Made by a program: the position numbers and the translations under genes
Notes under the pieces: generated by a model
What the model was told of the DNA's origin: nothing
The model's input: the letters and a program-made list of their open reading frames with translations, nothing else
Database searches by the model: none
DNA from: Lepidodermella squamata
Lineage: Eukaryota; Gastrotricha
DNA length: 64,000 bases
Assembly: GCA_047495785.1 (NCBI GenBank)
Contig: JBLDXI010000073.1
Location: 461,239-525,238, forward strand
Reading direction: 5' to 3'
In this document: one piece after another, positions 30,800 through 45,502 of the stretch
Position numbering within the stretch: the stretch's first letter is position 1
Layout of the letters: each line of letters begins with the position of its first letter

Positions 30800-32370
30800 C
30801 GCGAGAAGCAGCGTGCAAAACATTCGAAAAATAACATCTTTCAGTTAAAAATTGCTTCAGTTATTTTATGCTTGTTCTTGGATGTCTTTAATCTTCATGT
30901 TAATGAAAGCAAATAATTTATTCATCCGAATTGTTTGTTTGTGTATATATGTACATATTGTACGTATTTGTTCCATAAAGGTTCGGATTAATCGCGAGTG
31001 TCTTTGAGACGGATGACAGATATATGAAATATTTCACATGCCAAATCGTCAACAATAAATAATTACACATGTTCGTCTGTTTGAAACTAAATATAACTCG
31101 CATCATTGACTTCTATATTATTTCGTACGTGCTGGAAGTAAAGAAAGCAGATAATACACTTGAAAATTGTTTGTTCAGCATAGTGCGCAAGGTCACATTT
31201 CCTTTCAAGTTAGCTGACATTTTCGAGCCAAAACGTCTTCAGGAAGAAGGGAGAAGTCGTCATGAATGATCTGAGGAAGCGAAAATGACCGAGCATTGAT
31301 GTGGCCTCGTCGCGTCGCTGCCACCTCTGCCTGAGCTCCGCTTACCCTTTGATTTTTCGGTGGTTTGAACCCAATAAAACCGCTCACCAATTGCCTCTTG
31401 CTTAACATTAGCAAAGAGGCAACTTGCAGCGATTGTTCGGAATATCATGCGGAAGTTCAATTGGCTTAGACCATGACAAGGGTTGAATCTCTAGTAGCTA
31501 CTTGAGAGGCTATCATTCGTGATTCATCAACCTCCGATGCAAAAATGTATCGAAATATTTTGGATATCACCTTTGGATTTTTTTCACCTTATCTACAAAC
31601 AAATATGCGCCTTTACACCGTCTATCTCAGACGAACTGCCGTATTGACTGTGAAAAGTTTTCGTTCCATAGAAGATGTATCAACTTTTGGAATTCTTTAA
31701 AGCCTGAAACTATTAATTGTAGCTTTGAAAAATTTAAGATTGCCATTTCGTCGTCTGACTATAGTAAATTTCTTACCTCGTCAGCGAGGCGCCGTTGATA
31801 TATTTCAATGTATTTCTAATATGTATCAATTTTGCTTCATATTACCAATTGCTGTAATTGCTACTGCGGTGCTTGCAAGACACTTTTAAATAAATAAATA
31901 ATAAATAAATAAATATTCTGGCTATCAGAAGCGATACTTTTCGAGGAAGACTTGAACTAAAGACTTAAGTGGAGTGCTGATTTCTGAATTGGGCACCTCC
32001 TGATGTTGGCACCAGCTTTGCTAAAAGGCATCTGAATCGCGGGCAGCGGCTTTTGCTTACTTCTTGGAAATTCGAAGTTGCGCCAAACACTGCAAAATCA
32101 AGCAGCGTTGGAACGGGAGTAGACCAAGGTATAACCGGAATTATTTCCGGGAAAATCGCAGAGGACGGCTTCGGAACAGGTTAAGCAAAATTATCAGACA
32201 CTAAACGACGAGGGCAGAGTACCCAAGATGCGAGAACCCGTTGGCTTTCCACAGATCCCGCTGCCTCTACGGGTGTGACTTCGCATTGAGATGGGTTTTG
32301 TTCAAGTTTACTCTGGACCCTGGAAATACAGATCGAGCCAGGGCCTACGTTTTGCGACTGGGAGGCGAGC
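30800..32370. other. Intergenic between genes C and D, no gene seen
   Basis: AATAAA at 31,054 may serve gene C. The rest is AT-rich with short ORFs only. Confidence 0.5.
31886..31915. repeat. (AAAT)n microsatellite
   Basis: About seven AAAT units with one interruption. Confidence 0.85.
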
Positions 32371-32377
32371 GGAATAG

Positions 32378-32526
32378 ACAGAACCATGGTCGAGTCTCAA
32401 TAATTGTATTGCATTTCAGGAAATTGCATTTAAATTGACAACAATTGTTGGTAAATCGAATGTATATAATCCTTATTTTGACTTTCGTCCTACGATGAGA
32501 CTCGAACAACATTGGTAGAGATGTTA
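32378..32526. repeat. Dispersed repeat R4 (copy 1)
   Basis: It aligns with 41,648–41,802. Both contain 'tgtattgcatttcagga' early and 'cgtcctacgatgagactc' late, with about 80% similarity by eye. No coding function is visible. Confidence 0.7.
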
Positions 32527-32785
32527 ACACAGCAGATGGGCCATTGCGAGGACTGCATCGCTAATCAGATAAAAAAGTGGGTCAACAGCGCCTCGGAGTC
32601 TTCGAAATCCATACTGATGCTCAGGTAGCAGGCTCTGACGAAGACATTTTTTAGCATCATGACTGCCAGTTTTGTGAAGTTTCGCTGTCAGCAGTGACAC
32701 CGGGCGGTGTGATTCCTGGAGCTTCCTGCCGGGTAAACTATCGAAAATTTTAATATTTGCTATTATGCTGGAAGTTATTATGATA

Positions 32786-32910
32786 CCGTACTGCCCGAAT
32801 GCCCGAAAAGTTAGTCAGCCTCGTATAAAGGTCGGTCTCAAGTATAAGACGGGGTTTCGACTTGTTCTGAAAAAAATTAAAGGACATGCCTAACATTTCT
32901 GGCAGTACGG
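32786..32910. mobile_element. Small Tc1/mariner-type MITE
   Basis: The 125-base segment begins CCGTACTGCC and ends GGCAGTACGG, a perfect 10-base inverted repeat, and is flanked by TA on both sides. It has no ORF. TA target duplication and short TIRs fit a Tc1/mariner-related non-autonomous element. Confidence 0.65.
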
Positions 32911-33410
32911 TATATCCAAACATCACAATCATCAGTCATCATTTTTCGGGTAAGGCTGAGGGTATGGGTGCTGCCTGGAAGTCAGTTCCTTATGAAAAAC
33001 CTTGAGTATTGCCCGCTGGGGGGTTACAAAAAATGGTTGATATGCATAATTTAATCGTCCCCGTCCACACAGCAAAGTATCATAACACTTTCGCTTTGCC
33101 AACTAACTATCTCTGCGTGCTCACCTTATCATAGGGTTTCAACGCTTGTATAATATTGTGGTTCGTCAGGCTCACGAGCACCGGCCGAGTACTCTTCACT
33201 GGTAGTACTTCTAAAGCGTTCGTAGAAAAACGCAATAAAGAGTCGTGTGATTGTGTGGGCTATGTATCATTACTAAAACTGCGGTTGGCATACTTTGTTG
33301 TCGCAAACAATTTTTTTCATAAAACCTCCACGGCAAGCAAGCTAATTAACGAATGGCTCCTGTCGATTGGCACTTGGTGACGCCGCACGGCTCATTAGCG
33401 TGGCCTCCCA

Positions 33411-33416
33411 TATAAG
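33411..33416 (+). promoter_or_regulatory. TATA box of gene D
   Basis: TATAAG lies 105 bases upstream of the start codon, in the block conserved with gene C. Confidence 0.6.
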
Positions 33417-33515
33417 TGGAAGAAACTGAAGGTGGGTGCATTATTGATACGGTTAAAGTATAACGAAACCTCCAAATTAAAGTACACACGTTTCTCTGGA
33501 CCATCTTATTATTCA

Positions 33516-37706
<4,191 letters not shown>

Positions 37707-37799
37707 ACGCTGCATCAGTTTTGATAGATACTTTCGTTAATTCTTGATCGAAACCACTCTTTATTAGGATAATGTAACGTGAATATGAATAAAACATTC

Positions 37800-39040
37800 C
37801 CTTAAATTTCAAACACTTGTGTTTCCTTGGGCAACTTTCCTCGGGTCATCTGTTGACTATAATCATTCGGAACTAAAATTAATGGGTGCAAAACGGCTAG
37901 TTCCTTATACTTAATAGCTACCATAGACTACATCGTTGCTCAAATTTGAAAATATCTCGACAGTGGCCTAAGATTGCAACTCTCACAACTTGAAGCGGCA
38001 GCCCGGAAACCCTTACTGTGTGGTCTGATACCTGATACTAGTGCAAGTGGCGAAGTTCATTCATCGTTTAAAAGAGGAGCTTAGAAAAATTGAAGGATTT
38101 CAAGACCTGCTTTTACCATTGAGAAGATCGATGTCGCCATTCATGAAACTCTCCAATTTTTCCGAGCTCCTCATTAAAAAGATGAATGAACTTCGCCCCC
38201 CTGCACTAGTATCAGACCATACTGTAAATTGTGCGAGTATGCAGTTTAGGTTCATAGTGAAACTTCTCTGCAAATTTAGGGCACCGTCGAGGGGTATCAA
38301 TTTTTCAACACTCAGCGACTATAGCAACCAGTGCGCGAAGTAGCATCCTCGAACTAGGGGGTATTTTCTGGCACAAATTTTACGACCAAAGGGTTTTTCA
38401 CTTTGGCCTGCCGATCTGGGGCGTACGATACCCCTCATTTCCCCCGTACCTCGCGCCCTGATAGCAACTGCTGCAAATTCGATAATGCCGTTTTGAGAGC
38501 TCCTTAATTTATATGAGTTCCGACTGTTGATGGTCAGACGATGAGCCTAGGAAGACTCATTTATTTGGAAGAAAAACAAATTCGAAAATGTCGACAATTT
38601 TCACGCATATTTAGGGAACCTTACCCTAATATTTATTACAAAATTCATAACCGGTATTCTTCTTTTAACTGATACGTTTTGTTCATCTTTTTTGACGAAT
38701 TCAACCGACTCTTATGCACAACGGAAGCCTCGAATAAACCAATTCAAAGATAAAACTTGGACAGTCAGTGGTTTTGTCTAATTTTGTAGCGTTATATCTT
38801 CAACAAGGTTGAAAAGGTGAGAACAATTTCTTTGAGATTGTCTAATTTTATGCTTTACGCCTAACGCCTACGCCCAGTGGATGGTAAAAAGCGATGTGAC
38901 TCTGTGCCGATGGTCTTGAATTTGACAAAATGCTTATCAAACTGACTCCTAAACTGTTCACTCAGAAATTGCATTAATGGGTATATTGTTGTGGAAAAAA
39001 CGAAGATTAAATCATTGCGCGCGAAGCCATTAACTCCAAC
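37800..39040. other. Intergenic, no gene seen apart from MITE M1
   Basis: Two opposite-strand ORFs of 66–100 codons at 38,041–38,343 mirror each other and show no domain. Confidence 0.5.
38331..38463. mobile_element. MITE family M1, copy 1
   Basis: Starts near GTGCGCGAAGTAG and ends with CCCCGTACCTCGCGC, an inverted repeat. The interior shares 'ctcgaactagggggtattttc' in part and 'ccaaaggg' with copies at about 48,690–48,825 and 49,136–49,291. Confidence 0.7.
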
Positions 39041-39094
39041 AAAACGTGAGTGCGAAATTGGCAATAGTTCATGAGGCGAAGCAACAATAAAACT

Positions 39095-39328
39095 GTTATT
39101 TTTAGAGTGTTAATTACCTCCATGCGCTCATCTCTGTCACAGAATTTCATTGCTTAAATATTATGGTTTAGCTATTATCGAAGCTGAGCAAGACCGGCCA
39201 AGCGGTTCCCATCGCTAATTTACTCAGCTCAATGATGTATCTTACCTTTGAAACTGACGAGAACAATAATCGGAATCACAGCAACCTTTCGCATTTCCTC
39301 ACGGCGGCGCAAAAGTATCGATATATAA
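39095..39328 (+). promoter_or_regulatory. Orphan EGF–CTLD-type promoter region
   Basis: 39,120–39,215 aligns with the region upstream of gene D (33,112–33,190). Shared pieces are 'gctca' with 'tct' nearby, 'atttca(t/a)(t/c)gctt', 'aatattatggtt' against 'aatattgtggtt', and 'gaccggccaag' against 'caccggccgag'. A TATA-like 'atatataagg' follows at about 39,318. No leader exon or EGF exon follows, so this is probably what remains of a lost family member. Confidence 0.45.
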
Positions 39329-39329
39329 G

Positions 39330-40040
39330 GCCATAACTAAGTAGTTATTTTTCTAAATTTTCGTAATTTACAGCAGCAGGAAAATAGTACAGCAAGCATA
39401 TAATTTTGCTGGCTATCAGACTCAATAAGAAAATTCCCGGCACCAATTTTTGGCGATTTTCTACAGAATATCGAAAATGACGATTTTTTGCGAATATTGC
39501 CCTTTGGTACTGGCAGATAGTTCCTTCAATAAGAATCAGAAAACTCGGGAATAAATTCATAGCTAAGTCATAAAATGATGAATTTGGCACTGTTGTAAAG
39601 ATCGTGAAACGTGTCCTGTTTTGGCTTTGTAACTGGCGGAAGCGTAAAAATGGTGCTTTTGATGTCAGTCCTTGATATTCGTCCTTCCAGGCCACCATTC
39701 CGCGGCCTTCGGCTGCGCCCCTGGCCCACATAGAAAGCCTTCTTGCCTTCAGGCCAATATCCATCGTGCTATCCACCAATGATATCCACCCGTATACAAC
39801 GAGCAAATTTGGCTCTGCTAAAAATATTCTGTTTGATAATAAGCATACATCTTGGTGTGATGTCTCCTTTTCACCTAAAAGACGGAAATTAACTTTGATT
39901 TGACTCCAATATTAACACATGGTAACATTGAGTTGCGCCCGCTTGGCAAATCTTTAATCTCAGTGTTACTCTTGTCGTGATTTTGTAGCACCAAACCTGT
40001 AATATGTTTAATTGCATCATTTTGATCCACCATCGTTGGC
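39330..40040. other. Intergenic, no gene supported
   Basis: A 153-codon minus-strand ORF (39,345–39,806) lacks any recognisable domain, leader or splice partner. Its composition is unlike the real genes nearby. Confidence 0.45.
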
Positions 40041-40047
40041 CATATTA

Positions 40048-40947
40048 TTAACACTTTAACGGCCATATACTCATAGGTGAGTATTCTTGAATTTGCAGAA
40101 TATAGCCATATACTCGCATATGAGTAGCCCCAAATTTGCAGGATATCGCCGTATACTCATATGTCAGTAGGCGGGTGTGTTGCTTCTTTGCGATTTTTTT
40201 GCACGAGACCTGTGCTTCTAAAAAATCCGTCGGTGCTTCACCAAGACCAAATAACACCCATAGAACTCAAATCTGGAGTCAAAATCACTTTATACTCATT
40301 CATTTCCAAAGAAATCACTGATTATCGATTATCGATCATCTCTACATTTCTACATTTCTACAACTAGCTAATTTTTTTATTTCGCCTCCACGAGATGCGC
40401 CATGTTTCAAAATATTTTTTCAGTGGATCAGCTTATTTTTAGAGATCACGCTTTACAAGGGAAAAAATTCCAAAAAATCTCTAGTAGTGTCTTTTCAACA
40501 GAAAAACCTTAAAACCACATGATTGCTACACAATTTGGTTTTGTAATGTTTCCAAGCTAGCGCTGAATACTCATAGGTGAGTATAGCAATTTTGAGCTTT
40601 AAGGCCGTATACTCATTTGTGAGTATTCATTAAAAGAGCCTGATGCCATATACTCATGGGTGAGTATACAAATTTGCAGGAAAATGCCGTATACTCATAG
40701 GTGAGTAAGCGTTTTGCAGGATATCGCCGTATACTCAAAGTATACTCAAGTACTCAAAGCGTTTTTTAGCTATTACGTAATAAGGATGGGTCAGAAAAAT
40801 TCGGGACATTTACCAATGATCTTAGAATTCAATGAACTTCAATAAAATATAATAGTCTGGGGGTCGAATTTTTTGGTAGGTACATCAAAAATACCCCGGC
40901 GCTGCAGGAATGGTACACGTGAAAAACCCCGGCGCTTAAAGTGTTAA
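40048..40947. mobile_element. piggyBac-like MITE with internal TACTCATA repeats
   Basis: TTAA (40,048–40,051) is followed by CACTTTAACGGCC, and the other end reads GGCGCTTAAAGTG followed by TTAA (40,944–40,947). TTAA target duplication with CACTTTAA ends fits piggyBac. The 892-base interior has no transposase. It carries two clusters of a near-palindromic 'tatactcataggtgagta' motif (about 40,065–40,175 and 40,565–40,760). The end sequence matches that of the larger piggyBac element at 56,149. Confidence 0.75.
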
Positions 40948-40999
40948 ACAGTCCCTAAATTACTTGAAAAACTCATTCCGAACTAAAGCAAGAGGTTAA

Positions 41000-41640
41000 C
41001 ATAGACGTAACCGCAATTCACCCGGTTCTTGATAGAAGGTTGCAAGTTGCAAGAGACTTCCAGATGATTTTCTGAACACATTATAGGTGCTGCAGTGTAA
41101 TAAGTAACACCTGGAAAAATCATGCGAAATTTGCATTGAAAATTGCAATGACACGACCAAGTCACCAAGCTCTCTGGACGACAACACGCGAGCTGACTGT
41201 GGCTGATGGATGACAGCAATGGCTGACAATGGACTTTGATCCGGAAAATCAGAAACATAATGTAGGGTGGCCTGGAAATAAGCACGATTGAATTGGAATT
41301 GCACTTGCTCCAGCAGTCGGCTGGAAATAGCCCCTTCGACCAGGGTGCGAAGTACGGGTTGCTGGGATGTTGCGACACCTCAGCTACTGGACTCCTACCT
41401 CCTACCAGAAGAAGGCAGGCCGCTGTTCCCGCCAATATACTTGATAATGGCGCATTCTATGACAGGCGAGTCGGCGATGAGGGTTTTGCACGACTTCGTA
41501 AATTATCATCAACCTTGTGAAGCCATGCTTTTGAATCCATCATGAATAGGAATCTATGAATAGGAATCAGGCTGATTTCTTGCTGAAAAAGGCCGAATGT
41601 GGGTCGAATGATTCGCAGCATCTGAGCAATGTGAAAGCAA
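41000..41640. other. Intergenic, overlapping minus-strand ORFs without support
   Basis: ORFs of 150 and 102 codons overlap in different frames on the minus strand. No domain, leader or splice structure was found. Confidence 0.45.
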
Positions 41641-41647
41641 CTGTAGA

Positions 41648-41802
41648 CTGTGTATGACAGGACCAATGGTCGATTCTCAACATTTGTATTGCATTTCAGG
41701 ACTGTAAATTGATAACAGTTTTTTGCCAATCGAATGTGTCTAATTCTTATTTGGACGTTCGTCCTACGATGAGACTCAAGCTACATCAGTGAAGACGTTA
41801 GA
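41648..41802. repeat. Dispersed repeat R4 (copy 2)
   Basis: Diverged copy of 32,378–32,526, in the same orientation, ending in 'cgtcctacgatgagactc' and 'acatc'-type sequence. Confidence 0.7.
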
Positions 41803-42010
41803 GAGAGACAGAGCGAGTTTCGGAAGCTAAATGAGCTGAAGGACTGGGTTACTACGATGGGTTACTATAAGAGTGTTGGTCAGCATTAGCAGCATTACAG
41901 TAAATTATCTTGCACATATTCTACAATCGAAGGATCCAAGCCGGTTGCTTCGATTATGAGGAATGTCACAAAACAGTTCATAAGAGTTACTGAAAGCACC
42001 AGATGATGTT

Positions 42011-42645
42011 CTACGGGTTCCAGCAGTTGGCCACTTGAGTGTTGTGTCTGACCCAAAACCGTGTGTCACGCATCAGCTGTGAGTAGGCATAGAATCTCCA
42101 CCCGCCAGTCGACGCGGCCGCGGCATTCCACGTTGGTCCACAAAATGCGGTCGCACTCATTCCAGGGATATTCACACCGGTAGCATGAGTACCCATAGCC
42201 CATCCGGGGCCGAATTGGGTAGCGCAAATAGCATCGCCAGCAGCGCCCGATGTAAGGGCAGTCCCTAAGAAAGGAGGAAGCGGTTAAGAACAATATTCAG
42301 TATAAATTGATGTGAAATACCCCTGATCGGCGTTGTAAGAGCAGCATGGCCACTGAACCAGTTGTTGTAGAACTCAGCGCTAAACGCCGCTCCTGCATAC
42401 GAGTTTGGTACCATGGGGTAGCATGGGCGGGGTGCGTTGTCGGATTTCACGCACAGGATTGGTAGGAATGTGGTGCAGTTCGTTTCACCGTTGTAGCCAT
42501 CGCAGCCGCTACAATACAATCGGTCAATGCCGAATTTCGAATCGTGCGCTTCGACGGTCCACGTCATGCCTTTGCCTCCGGCCGCTTCAACGGAAGCGAA
42601 GGCGAAACAAGCTACAAGAGCTGCGATGACAAAAGCTGTATCCAT
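42011..42645 (-). CDS. Secreted 192-aa protein, bacterial-like family, copy 1
   Basis: Two exons on the minus strand, 42645–42321 (325 nt) and 42264–42011 (254 nt), joined in phase 1 by GTATTT...CTTAG, encode 192 aa. The first 22 residues form a signal peptide (MDTAFVIAALVACF onward, to SVEA). The mature part has paired cysteines, the motif TNCTTFLPILCV, an F-S-G-H-A-A-L-T stretch at the splice site, then PGWAMGTHATG and a terminal RFWV...NCWN. From memory of such proteins, the pattern of 'T-x-L-P-x-L-C', 'W-x-G-G-x-x-x-x-T-x-P', 'GW-x-M' and a final 'NCW' resembles an uncharacterised secreted family of bacteria, which suggests old gene transfer; that is inference. The homologue at 44,059 has the same exon lengths. 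The role is unknown. Confidence 0.85.
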
Positions 42646-42704
42646 TGTGTAGATTGTAGCAGGGGGACGAGTGATAGTGGATGAAATCTCGGAAATTTCG
42701 GCTC

Positions 42705-42712
42705 TATTTATA
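42705..42712 (-). promoter_or_regulatory. TATA box of secreted 192-aa gene, copy 1
   Basis: TATAAATA on the minus strand, about 60 bases before the start codon at 42,645. Confidence 0.6.
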
Positions 42713-42719
42713 GAAGCAA

Positions 42720-43990
42720 AACTTAAGGAAGCAACATTTCCGGGTGCAAACAGGAAAACGTTATAAAAATATTGTTTTTTTGGATTGATACCTCGATGAA
42801 AAAATTAAACACGAAAATGCGATTCAAGTGTATGTTGCAGACAGGATAATTTAGCTTGAAGCTCAGTAGCGAGTGGCAACGTTAGCCTACTTTTTTTTAC
42901 AGTTTTTCCTTAACGTTCAATTTTTTGCGTCAATAAGGATGCTTTTATTCCGGTTAGTAATTGTAAGTTGAAAGCTTATGCAAATGAAATTTTTCTACAT
43001 CATTTTCGCATGGACCCAGAGTCGATTTCAATCTGTTGGCTGTCATTTTCGCTATGTTGGCAAAGAGTGGCTGCTTATCTCTGGTACCTGGCAAGTCGGA
43101 ACTTATTGTAAAAGAAATTAGCCCCCATATTTTCAATGCATTTCAATTGATTATTTCTTCCTAATAATCATTTTTATGAAAAAATAAATTCGAAATAAAG
43201 TCGAAATATTCTGACTTTGGAATTCGTCGTTTTACTGTTGGGGCCCGAGACCGATTTCGGCCCGTACGCGTTCGGGCGTTCGTATGAGGTCGGGTAACAG
43301 CACTTTACCACTCCGCTTTGGGACCGGTCTGCAACGTAACCGTATGCGACGAACTTCAACGAATTCCTCCCTACACGGGCTGCCCAACGTGTTGGCCCGA
43401 GCCAGGCGTAGAACTTAATCTTTCTGCTCCGAAGGAGGACGAATAAGTAAACATCTCCCAAACGGCCGTTTACGGTTTAAAGTCACTTTCATCCTTTCAT
43501 CCTTATTTCAACCTGACTTGATTGATGCCGGGCATCCGTGCACCACGGGATCTCTGCGGCGTCCGAAAATTCGTCACTACTTACTCGTTGTTCATAAGTA
43601 CATACATCCAGTGAACTTCTTAAAGTTAAACGCCTCGAATAATCTTGAAAGGAGTGAGATGAATGCCAAAGGCCATGGAGATTTTTATTAGCCGTAAAGG
43701 TTCGAAAGGTAAAATTAGAAGGAATTACGTTCAAGTTGACAGAGCTATCATCAGGTTTTCTCGGTTTTTATCCGGACATTTCCACGCGGAAAATTATCCA
43801 GCTTTGATACCGGAAGGTTTATAATTTTCAAGCCATAAATCATTCTAAACATGCAAAAAATGAACGTTATACTGAATTATCCTGTCTAAAACACGCTTAA
43901 TTGCATTACGTGTGCAGTTTTTTATATCCAGGTATGAATGCAAAAAAGCTTCAAAATAGTCAAAGACTTCAGCTTGCACCCGGAAATGCG
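42720..43990. other. Intergenic between the divergent 192-aa genes
   Basis: No gene supported. A 95-codon minus-strand ORF (43,174–43,461) and an 81-codon one (43,489–43,734) have no visible domain or leader. The space probably holds the upstream regions of both genes. Confidence 0.45.
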
Positions 43991-44010
43991 GCTTCCTTCT
44001 GGGTTGATAA

Positions 44011-44016
44011 TATATA
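44011..44016 (+). promoter_or_regulatory. TATA box of secreted 192-aa gene, copy 2
   Basis: TATATA directly abuts an ATG at 44,017. Transcription should begin about 25–30 bases further on, so that ATG is unlikely to be in the mRNA and the start at 44,059 is preferred. Confidence 0.6.
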
Positions 44017-44058
44017 ATGAGTCGAGATTTCGCTTTAAACTCACTCCAACCAGCCGGC

Positions 44059-44776
44059 ATGCAAATGTTACGCGTCATCGTCATAGCTCTTGTAGCTTGT
44101 TTCGCTTCTGTTCAAGCGGCCGGAGGTAAAGGCTTAACTTGGTCTGTCGAAGCTCATGATTCGAAATTCGGCATCGATCGATTGGCTTGTACTGGCTGTA
44201 ATATCAACACGGGCGATACGAACTGCACAACATTCCTACCGATTCTCTGCGTGAAAGCCGACAACGCGCCCCGCCCATGCTACTCAGTCGGGCCAAGCTT
44301 GTTCGGATTAGCGGCGATGAATGTTGACTCCAACAACAACAACTGGTTCGGGGGCCATGCTGCTCTTACAGTACCGGTTAGAGGTAACGTGAAATTGTTG
44401 TGCCAAGCGTCAAAAGATTTCTCTCTGTTAAGTCGGATGTAATACAAAATTCGTGCCAAATTTGACATTGGTGGACAGTTTTATGTGGAATAAATTAAGC
44501 TTTTTACTTCTCACTGTTTTAGGAACTCGCCTTACATCGGCTACTGCGGGTGACGCCGTCTGCGCCTCACAACATGGTCCCGGATGGAATATGGCCACGC
44601 ATACTACAGGCGTGAATGTCCCCGGAATGAGTGCGACAGCATTCTGTGGATCCACGTGGAATGCCGCTTCCGGAAGGAGTGGCAGCGGGAGATTCAGCGT
44701 TTACTCTCAGCTGATGCCCAACACGCGGTTCTGGACGAAAGTCACCAATGAGGAGGGAAACTGTTGGGACGCATAA
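44059..44776 (+). CDS. Secreted 192-aa protein, bacterial-like family, copy 2
   Basis: Exons 44059–44383 (325 nt) and 44523–44776 (254 nt) give 192 aa, exactly the same exon lengths and intron phase as the divergent copy at 42,011–42,645. The leader is MQMLRVIVIALVACFASVQA. Mature sequence starts AGGKGLTWSVEAHDSKFG, nearly identical to copy 1. It keeps TNCTTFLPILCV, the GGHAALT stretch, PGWNMATHTTG, GMSATAFCG and the closing RFWT...NCWD. The intron (139 bases) is longer than in copy 1 (56 bases) and unrelated in sequence, while exons are well conserved; this indicates an old duplication kept by selection. Function unknown. Confidence 0.87.
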
Positions 44777-44799
44777 AACATGTGTTGCTTTCAGAAACA

Positions 44800-45490
44800 C
44801 TCGGTGACTTTATTATTCTGAATTGCCGCGATAACTTCACTCATATTCCCGCGTTTCCGTGCAATTTTGTTACACAGCTCTTATCATACAATTTCCGAAT
44901 AGTTGAAAGTTGAATAGAACTCGTATAATATGAACCATGATAAATTGAACTGACAGTTTCTTTTGATATGACATCGGCTATACTATGATCACGGCCTGAT
45001 TTCCGAGGTCGCATTCAACGTCGAATCGGAAAGTGTGAATGAAACATCGGCACTGCCAGTCCATTACACGCGATCCATCATTCGCGGTGTTATGAATAAT
45101 TAAAATGCAGCCAGTTTGTTAGGGAGTTGCACTTATAGAGGATGCAGCTATCGAAGGATCGCTGTCATGGCGTTCAATTTTTAGAAATGTTCATTCATGC
45201 TGTTATCGATTTGGCTAAGTAAAAACATATGCCATGAGGTCCCTATTCATGCCACTTTAGAGCTCTCTCCTTTTAAAGAATAAAGTTGCCTAAGTTATAT
45301 AGCAATCAAACTCACAGGTAAAGCGCGATTTGGCTCCCCCAGAACGGGACTGCGTGAAAACCTCTTAACTTGACATTTTTCCTATCCATTTTTGAACGAC
45401 TCAACGGTCACGATTCTTACGGCGGTTTTACGTCCAGAAGCTAGCAGTGTTGAGTCCATACAATATTATTCGCAAGGTTTAGGCGCTTTT
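44800..45490. other. Intergenic, no gene seen
   Basis: This is the 3' region of the upstream gene and the 5' region of the next. A TATATAG near 45,295 is a weak promoter candidate for the gene at 45,503. Confidence 0.4.
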
Positions 45491-45502
45491 TACGTTTGTT
45501 TT

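Noticed and set aside
39345-39806. 153-codon minus-strand ORF
   Set aside because: No recognisable domain, leader or splice partner, and composition unlike the confirmed genes; likely a chance frame.
40065-40760. Possible CRISPR-like or satellite array of TACTCATA repeats
   Set aside because: Irregular spacing, eukaryotic context and location within a TTAA-flanked element; these are internal transposon repeats.
40983-41435. Two overlapping minus-strand ORFs (150 and 102 codons)
   Set aside because: They overlap in different frames and neither shows similarity to anything recognisable.
43174-43461. 95-codon minus-strand ORF between the divergent 192-aa genes
   Set aside because: No leader, domain or splice structure; more likely upstream regulatory DNA.
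44017-44058. Upstream in-frame ATG for the second 192-aa gene
   Set aside because: It overlaps the TATA box and would place a non-hydrophobic stretch before the signal peptide; the ATG at 44,059 fits better.
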